A stretch of 64,000 nt of DNA from Neolewinella aurantiaca (GTDB lineage: Bacteria; Bacteroidota; Bacteroidia; Chitinophagales; Saprospiraceae): positions 1-64,000 of the forward strand of contig NZ_VOXD01000033.1 of assembly GCF_008014675.1 (NCBI RefSeq). Direction: 5' to 3'. The first letter of the stretch is position 1. Each line of letters begins with the position of its first letter. A model generated the notes under the pieces. The model had not been told where the DNA came from, did not search any database, and worked only from the letters and a program-made list of their open reading frames with translations. This document shows, one piece after another, positions 59,844 to 64,000 of the stretch. A program made the translations under genes and the position numbers.

Positions 59844-62800
59844 TCACTCCCGTGGCCGCCGCAGAAAGAATACCGGCGAAATCAGCAGGATGACCAATAA
59901 TGAGAATACCAGCCCGCCGATAGTCCCCGCCGCCAGCGCATACCAGAATACTTCATTGCGCCCACCCAGAAGGAAGGGGATTAAACCGGCTGCGGTAGAA
60001 ATGACGGTAAGTACGATCGGTAGTATTTTATGCCTGATTGCGGTCGCGTAAAGCTGTGCTTCCATCCATTCCGGATTGCATTTTCGTAAGTAATTAAATT
60101 CATTAACGACAAGGATCAACCCGTTGACCGCCAGGCCGGTAACGAGTAGGAAGCTGGTGTATCCGCCCTGGTCTAACCGGACATTGAAGTAATAAAAGGT
60201 AATGAATATCCCAATGCATGAAATTGGGATTAAAAATATGATGTTAAGCGCCTGCCGGAGCGATTCAAACAGGACAGCACAGATGAAAAAGATCAATAAA
60301 ACCGCCAAGCCCATTAGGTAAGTCAGCTGCTTCGCCTCCTGATCGTAGGAAAAAGACCGTCGCTCGACGGTGAAGCCAAGTGGAAGGCCCGCGCGCAGGG
60401 TGTCGAGACACGCAGTAAGGTGTTTGTTGCCGAAGCGCGGGCTGCCGAGGTACTCGAAGGAGACGAGGCGGAGGTACTGCTGGTTTTCCTTATGCAGCGC
60501 CTGAGGCGCGACGCGTTTTTCCAGGCTGGCAACGGTGGAGAAATCAAACTGCATTGAATCACGGGGAACGGACCAGTTCTCCAGCCGCCAGCGGTCGTAT
60601 CGTCTGGGGTTTTCGGCGGTGAGGGCGACGGGGTCGCCGCCACTGAGGTAAAAGTTGGGCTGTTCGTTGCGGTTGAACCAGGCGAGGCTCGCGCTGAGGT
60701 CTGAAGGAGAGAGGCCTTGACGGGCGAGGTCGGGCGCACGGACGTTCAGTCGGTACTCGTAGCGGTCTTTCTCCCACCAGCTGATGTTGGCATCGGTGTT
60801 GACCTCCTGCACCCGCGGATGCTTGAGTAGGAGCTCCGCCAGGTGTCCGGACTGCTCGTCCAGCCCCGCCTGGTTGTATCCCTTGAGCGTAACGTTGAAG
60901 CTTACCGGGCGGCCGCCGGAGTCGTTGCTGAAGCCCTGCCCTACGCCGTAGATGTTCCACTTTACACCGCCGAAGTTGCTGGCGTAGGCCGTCAGGCGGT
61001 TCTTGAGTGTATAGGGAAAGCCGCTTGCCCCCCGACCCCCAAAGGGGGAGGGCGGAGGGAAGGTGATCTCCAACCGCGCGTTTTGCCCGGAATACACCTG
61101 GGCGGTGAAGCGCTCGATCTTATCTGGAAAGCGCCCCAGATAGGCTTCTACCTGCCCGACAACCTCGTTGAGCTGGGCCAGGGTAGCGCCGTCGGGCAAA
61201 GCCGCACCGACGTACAGCCGCGTTTCTTCCGGCGCGCGGTAGCCGCCGCCTTCGTAGACGTAGTAGCTGAAGAGCCGGAAGCTGCCGCCCAGGTATTTAT
61301 TGAGGTGGGGTCGGAGCTGGTCGCGGTAAAAGTCGGAGCCAATGGTTTTGTTGTACAGCGGGAAGTCGTCTACTTTATTCGGGAGCCACCAGAGAGGGAG
61401 GCCGAAGGCGAGGATGGTGGCCAGGAGGACCTTTTTTTTGTGGTTGAGGAGAAAGGAGAGGAGTTTGGAGTAGAGAGTTTGTAGTCGGGAGTCTGGAGTC
61501 GGGAGTTTGGAGTCACTGCCGTGAGCACCACTCAGTTCGCTACGCTCCTTCGCCTTGGGTGAGTAAGCGTAGCGTCGCGAACGGTGTTTGCGGTAGCGAC
61601 TCCCGACTCCCGACTCCCGACTCGAGCCTCCCGGCTCCCTGTTCCCTGCTCCTCCAACCAAACCCGGCACCAGCGTCAGCGCCACCAAAACGCTCGTAGC
61701 CAGATTGATGGCCATTACGCGGGCGAGTTCAAACAATTGGGTCCGGAGTTCGTCCGACAGGAACCAGATGACGGAAAGGCCGGCAAGGGTGGTGAGGGTT
61801 GCGCCGATGATGGCCGGGCCGAGGGCACCACCGGGGCGGCGCAGGCCGTCGAGCACGATGATGATGTTGTCGATCATGATGCCGAAGGAAACAGCGATGC
61901 CCGCGAAGGCGTAGAGGTTGAGCTCCACGCCGAAGAGCCAGTAACAGAGGAAGGCGAGGCCGAGGTTGACGGCGAGGCTGAAAACAACCACGCCAAGGCG
62001 GCGCACGCTGCGGTAGGCAATGAGCACGAAAAGCAGCAGAATGCCCATGCTGAGGGCGGTGCGGCTGCGCGTTTTGGCCAGCTCGTCGCGCAGAAAACGG
62101 GTCGCATCGTCTTCAAGAGAGAGGGCGTAACCGGCGCGCAGGTCGTTTTCGAGGGCGCGGACGCGGGTGCCGAGTTCGGATGCGAGGGCAATGCGGTTGG
62201 CATCGTCGGTGGCGTAAGCGAGAAGGCGGATGCTGTTCTCCCCGTTGATGCGGTAGAAGCCCCTTGGTGGCAGCGGAACCCGCTCAATGGTGGCGAGGTC
62301 TCCGAGACGAAGCTGGCGCTGGCTGGTGGCGGGCAGAGGGATGTTGGCCCATTGCCCTCCAGCGCCCGAGGGGGAAGTGCTGCCGTCGAGGTTTTGCCCC
62401 CCAGCCCCCAAAGGGGGAGTGCCGCCGTCGAGATAGGCGTAGAGTTTTTCGTTGCGCTCGGAAAGAAAGCCGAGGCCGCTGCGCTGAAAATAGCTTTGCA
62501 GGTGCGCCGTGATGGCCGCCTGACTAAGCCCGGCCGTAGCCACCCGCTCAGGGTTCAGGCTGATGCGCCAGTGCGGCCGGTTGCCGCCTGCCACCTCCAT
62601 CCGGTTGAGGCCCCGCAGCAGACTGAGGCGCGGCACCACCTGCTCGGAGGCGTAGCGGTAAAGCTCGGAGGGGTCAGCCGGACCGCTCAGGGTGTAGGTC
62701 ATCACCGGGAGGTCGGTCTTATTGTCGTCGTTGCCTGAAGTGTAGCTGAGGGTAGGGTAGCCGACGCCGTCCGGCAGCCCCGAATAAATGCGCCGAATCT

Positions 62801-63107
62801 GACTGGCGACGTTGAAGCGGATGAAGTCACCATCCGCATCCCGCCGCAACTTCAAGCTGATGCTGCCCCGCCCCGCCCGGCTGACGGAGGTGATCTCCTC
62901 CACGTCGCGCACCAGCGCGAAGGCGGCCTCCAGCGGAGCGGTCACCTGTCCCTCCAGGGCCTCCGGCCCTGCGCCCGACCAGGAATAGCTCACCCGCAGG
63001 TTCACCGCGCCGTTGCCCGGCTGCCAGCGGATGCTGAGGCGGGGGAGGAGGAGGTAGCCAACAATGGCCAGAGCGGTTAATAGGAGTATGGTGGGGTAGG
63101 GGCGCAT
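59844..63107 (-). CDS. RND family efflux permease (HAE1/CusA-like) with repeat insertions
   Basis: A 1087-aa inner-membrane pump with the two-fold RND layout: an N-terminal membrane segment (PYPTILLLTALAIVGYLLLP), periplasmic docking and pore domains, TM2-6 (FGIMIDNIIIVLDGLRRPGGALGPAIIGA) and a second half with TM8-12 (IPISCIGIFITFYYF). Adaptor and outer-membrane partners are not adjacent. Three low-complexity stretches interrupt conserved regions in frame: a doubled LDG(G/S)T-x-P-x-GAGGQ (62352-62432), about 60 residues of Ser/Arg/Gly-rich sequence between TM6 and TM7 (61481-61625) and PPPSPFGGRGASG (61028-61058). All are encoded by palindromic repeats. Function could therefore be impaired, though the frame is intact. 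GTRVRAL (62153-62170) matches a repeat variant also present in the LytS-type kinase gene. Confidence 0.85.
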   Translation of the reverse strand: MRPYPTILLLTALAIVGYLLLPRLSIRWQPGNGAVNLRVSYSWSGAGPEALEGQVTAPLEAAFALVRDVEEITSVSRAGRGSISLKLRRDADGDFIRFNVASQIRRIYSGLPDGVGYPTLSYTSGNDDNKTDLPVMTYTLSGPADPSELYRYASEQVVPRLSLLRGLNRMEVAGGNRPHWRISLNPERVATAGLSQAAITAHLQSYFQRSGLGFLSERNEKLYAYLDGGTPPLGAGGQNLDGSTSPSGAGGQWANIPLPATSQRQLRLGDLATIERVPLPPRGFYRINGENSIRLLAYATDDANRIALASELGTRVRALENDLRAGYALSLEDDATRFLRDELAKTRSRTALSMGILLLFVLIAYRSVRRLGVVVFSLAVNLGLAFLCYWLFGVELNLYAFAGIAVSFGIMIDNIIIVLDGLRRPGGALGPAIIGATLTTLAGLSVIWFLSDELRTQLFELARVMAINLATSVLVALTLVPGLVGGAGNREPGGSSRESGVGSRYRKHRSRRYAYSPKAKERSELSGAHGSDSKLPTPDSRLQTLYSKLLSFLLNHKKKVLLATILAFGLPLWWLPNKVDDFPLYNKTIGSDFYRDQLRPHLNKYLGGSFRLFSYYVYEGGGYRAPEETRLYVGAALPDGATLAQLNEVVGQVEAYLGRFPDKIERFTAQVYSGQNARLEITFPPPSPFGGRGASGFPYTLKNRLTAYASNFGGVKWNIYGVGQGFSNDSGGRPVSFNVTLKGYNQAGLDEQSGHLAELLLKHPRVQEVNTDANISWWEKDRYEYRLNVRAPDLARQGLSPSDLSASLAWFNRNEQPNFYLSGGDPVALTAENPRRYDRWRLENWSVPRDSMQFDFSTVASLEKRVAPQALHKENQQYLRLVSFEYLGSPRFGNKHLTACLDTLRAGLPLGFTVERRSFSYDQEAKQLTYLMGLAVLLIFFICAVLFESLRQALNIIFLIPISCIGIFITFYYFNVRLDQGGYTSFLLVTGLAVNGLILVVNEFNYLRKCNPEWMEAQLYATAIRHKILPIVLTVISTAAGLIPFLLGGRNEVFWYALAAGTIGGLVFSLLVILLISPVFFLRRPRE
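61028..61058. repeat. CCCCC-AAA-GGGGG palindrome inside RND gene
   Basis: CCCCCAAAGGGGG (61036-61048) with C- and G-rich flanks. On the coding strand it gives PPPSPFGGRG in the pore-domain region after LEITF. A nearly identical element lies at 62401-62417. Confidence 0.65.
61481..61625. repeat. Nested palindrome inside RND gene (repeat family, copy 4)
   Basis: Repeated GGGAGTC units (61487-61514) pair with repeated GACTCCC units (61598-61623). The centre TTCGCTACGCTCC / AAGCGTAGCG (61536-61573) forms a second stem with a CCTTGGGTGAG loop like the copy at 45228. The whole element is read through in frame. Confidence 0.7.
62153..62172 (-). repeat. Repeat-like 20-mer shared with the kinase gene
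   Basis: GGGCGCGGACGCGGGTGCCG on the plus strand, the same 20 bases as at 12765-12784. Its reverse complement is a GCACCCGCG variant of the dispersed repeat. Encodes GTRVRAL. Confidence 0.5.
62352..62432. repeat. Tandem 40-bp repeat with CCCCC-AAA-GGGGG palindrome inside RND gene
   Basis: Two similar units (62352-62390 and 62393-62432), each ending TGCCGTCGAG or CGCCGTCGAG. They encode two copies of an LDG(G/S)T-x-P-x-GAGGQ motif in the docking domain. Confidence 0.65.
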
Positions 63108-63200
63108 ATTAATACGGGCAAATTACAAGTTTCTGGCGAAAATTATTTTTATTTAGAGCCGTAATTTTGTTGGTGGCTATCTATTGCCTAATGCCGACTC

Positions 63201-63234
63201 GAAGTTTGGGGAAGTTTGGGGAAGTTTGGGGAAG
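63201..63234. repeat. 10-bp tandem repeat
   Basis: GAAGTTTGGG is repeated 3.4 times without error, in the gap between the RND gene and the small secreted protein. Such tracts can vary in length by slippage. Confidence 0.85.
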
Positions 63235-63343
63235 AGTCTGAAATACTTCCTCTAACTTGAAGCTGACAACAGGCTCCATCAAGCCTTTTAAATGATGCCC
63301 GGTGCCGGAATGGGTTAATGATGGCTAAGTAAATTCATCTATA

Positions 63344-63523
63344 ATGAAACGCTTACTTTTCTTATTTTTCATTTCTGCGGGGATTTTTTCAGTCTCAGCT
63401 ACGAGCACTGCTGCTCCTGCGTCTTTTGGTGGTGAGATCGAATATATGACAGACATTGATGACAATTGTAAAGGGCGAACGACTGCTTGCGCAGTTGTAA
63501 CTCCTGACAAAAATGAGCAGTAG
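63344..63523 (+). CDS. Short secreted protein (59 aa)
   Basis: A 59-aa frame with a clear signal peptide (MKRLLFLFFISAGIFSVSAT) and a mature part of about 39 residues with two cysteines (DDNCKGRTTAC). The length, signal peptide and position just upstream of a lipoprotein gene support it. Short secreted NVEALA-like proteins often precede DUF4221-type genes in Bacteroidota, and the ALA/APASFGG stretch with two Cys is compatible, but I cannot confirm the family. The DNA is AT-richer than most of the window. Confidence 0.6.
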   Translation: MKRLLFLFFISAGIFSVSATSTAAPASFGGEIEYMTDIDDNCKGRTTACAVVTPDKNEQ

Positions 63524-63602
63524 TGAACCAGTTCGCTAATTTTTGATGTGGCACCAGGTTGGCTAGAGTAGCTGATCTGGTGCTAACTACTTATATGACA
63601 GA

Positions 63603-64000
63603 ATGAATAATTTACTTTTACTGACCGTAGTTGTCTTTATGTTGTCTAGCTGTACAAGCGACGAATCGTTACAACTCTATAACGCTAGATTAGTAGACCA
63701 CTTTTCTATAGTTGTCCCTCCCGATTCTAAACATGTTCTAAAATCTTCAAAGTACCTAGCACCGGAAAATGCGATTTACGGCCTGAATTTTGATAATCAG
63801 TCAATATACATTAGCTACTTAAACGACGAAATGGGTAGGTACGAAAAAATAGAACTTGTTGAAGATGGACCTTCTGGTGTTGGCACAGCTTACTCATTGT
63901 CGGTTCATTCAAGAGATTCAATATTTTTAACTACCGGAGTAGGAATAGGTGGTTTGTCTGTCTTAAACCGTTCCGGAGATTTGCTGAAGACTCTTAAGTA
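63603..64000 (+). CDS. DUF4221-like lipoprotein, cut by window end
   Basis: The first 132 codons of a lipoprotein (MNNLLLLTVVVFMLSSCTSD, lipobox Cys17), open to the window end. YGLNFDNQSIYISYLND, VHSRDSIFLTTGVG and LSVLNRSGDLLKT match the beta-propeller-like repeats of DUF4221 proteins, which are common in Bacteroidota and often follow short NVEALA-type peptides. Function unknown. The start is 79 nt after the stop of the short secreted protein, so the two may share a transcript. AT content is higher than in the core genes, which may mark an accessory segment. Confidence 0.65.
   Translation, partial: MNNLLLLTVVVFMLSSCTSDESLQLYNARLVDHFSIVVPPDSKHVLKSSKYLAPENAIYGLNFDNQSIYISYLNDEMGRYEKIELVEDGPSGVGTAYSLSVHSRDSIFLTTGVGIGGLSVLNRSGDLLKTLK

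Noticed and set aside
61665-61690. GGCACCAGCGTCAGCGCC in the RND gene, resembling the dispersed repeat
   Set aside because: Encodes ALTLVPGL, a conserved end of TM6 in RND pumps; three mismatches to the consensus.
63201-63234. Tandem repeat considered as a CRISPR array
   Set aside because: Units are 10 bp with no spacers, and no cas genes are present.

Overview
The window reads as chromosomal DNA of a free-living, moderately GC-rich Bacteroidota, most likely class Saprospiria (Lewinella/Neolewinella-like). The signs are: a type A type IX secretion (T9SS) sorting domain at the left end, a 1720-residue adhesin with a gliding-motility C-terminal domain, many lipoproteins with a Bacteroidota-style lipobox, TAnnTTTG promoter elements close to start codons, few Shine-Dalgarno sites, and DUF6090, DUF4385 and DUF4221 families. 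The organism assignment is inference from gene content. I found no rRNA, tRNA, CRISPR array, phage or transposase gene.

Layout. 1-2.4 kb: a T9SS cargo gene without its 5' end, next to a perfect-arm palindrome, then about 960 nt that is almost gene-free. 2.4-14 kb: a GH3/beta-lactamase-fold fusion, a DUF6090-like protein, an SLC12-type transporter, cytidine deaminase, SerA, a propeller-LytS-type kinase and a lipoprotein. 14.1-15.7 kb: yicC and gmk. 15.9-21.2 kb: an MbnP/MbnH-like copper module with a DM13 lipoprotein, two beta-barrel proteins and a small Cys protein. 21.3-28.3 kb: an AsmA-like protein, fumC, an SDR and an isoquinoline-oxidoreductase-type molybdoenzyme (2 subunits). 28.4-36 kb: two paralogous repeat lipoproteins, DUF4385 with a coupled 50-aa gene, PfpI, RlmD, ComF, a beta-barrel and a LysM-glucosaminidase. 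35.8-41 kb: the giant adhesin. 41.3-46.7 kb: acpP-fabF-rnc, a sensor kinase and mnmE. 47-49.3 kb: a small overlapping gene pair that resembles a toxin-antitoxin module, a second glucosaminidase and an OmpH/Skp protein. 49.3-63.1 kb: an amidase, 2-oxoglutarate dehydrogenase E1, etfBA, rpsT, YpdA, a polyprenyl synthetase and an RND transporter. 63.1-64 kb: AT-richer DNA with a 10-bp tandem repeat, a short secreted protein and a truncated DUF4221-like lipoprotein.

Two things stand out. First, a short dispersed repeat (consensus about TGCACCTGCGtCCGCGCCC, with a TGCATCCTGCG variant) occurs roughly twenty times. It lies in both orientations, in gaps between genes and, in frame, inside genes, where it encodes Ala/Pro or Gly/Ala linkers (APASAP, APATAP, APAAPP, GADAGAE, GGAAGAE). 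Larger palindromes with a CGCT(A/G)CGCT loop and CCCCC-AAA-GGGGG elements behave the same way; one RND transporter gene carries three in-frame insertions. Second, the copper module pairs MbnP and MbnH homologues with partners whose role is not obvious (CDACGCG barrel, DM13 lipoprotein, three-Cys membrane peptide).

All calls come from reading translations and sequence by eye. No database search, structure prediction or alignment program was run.
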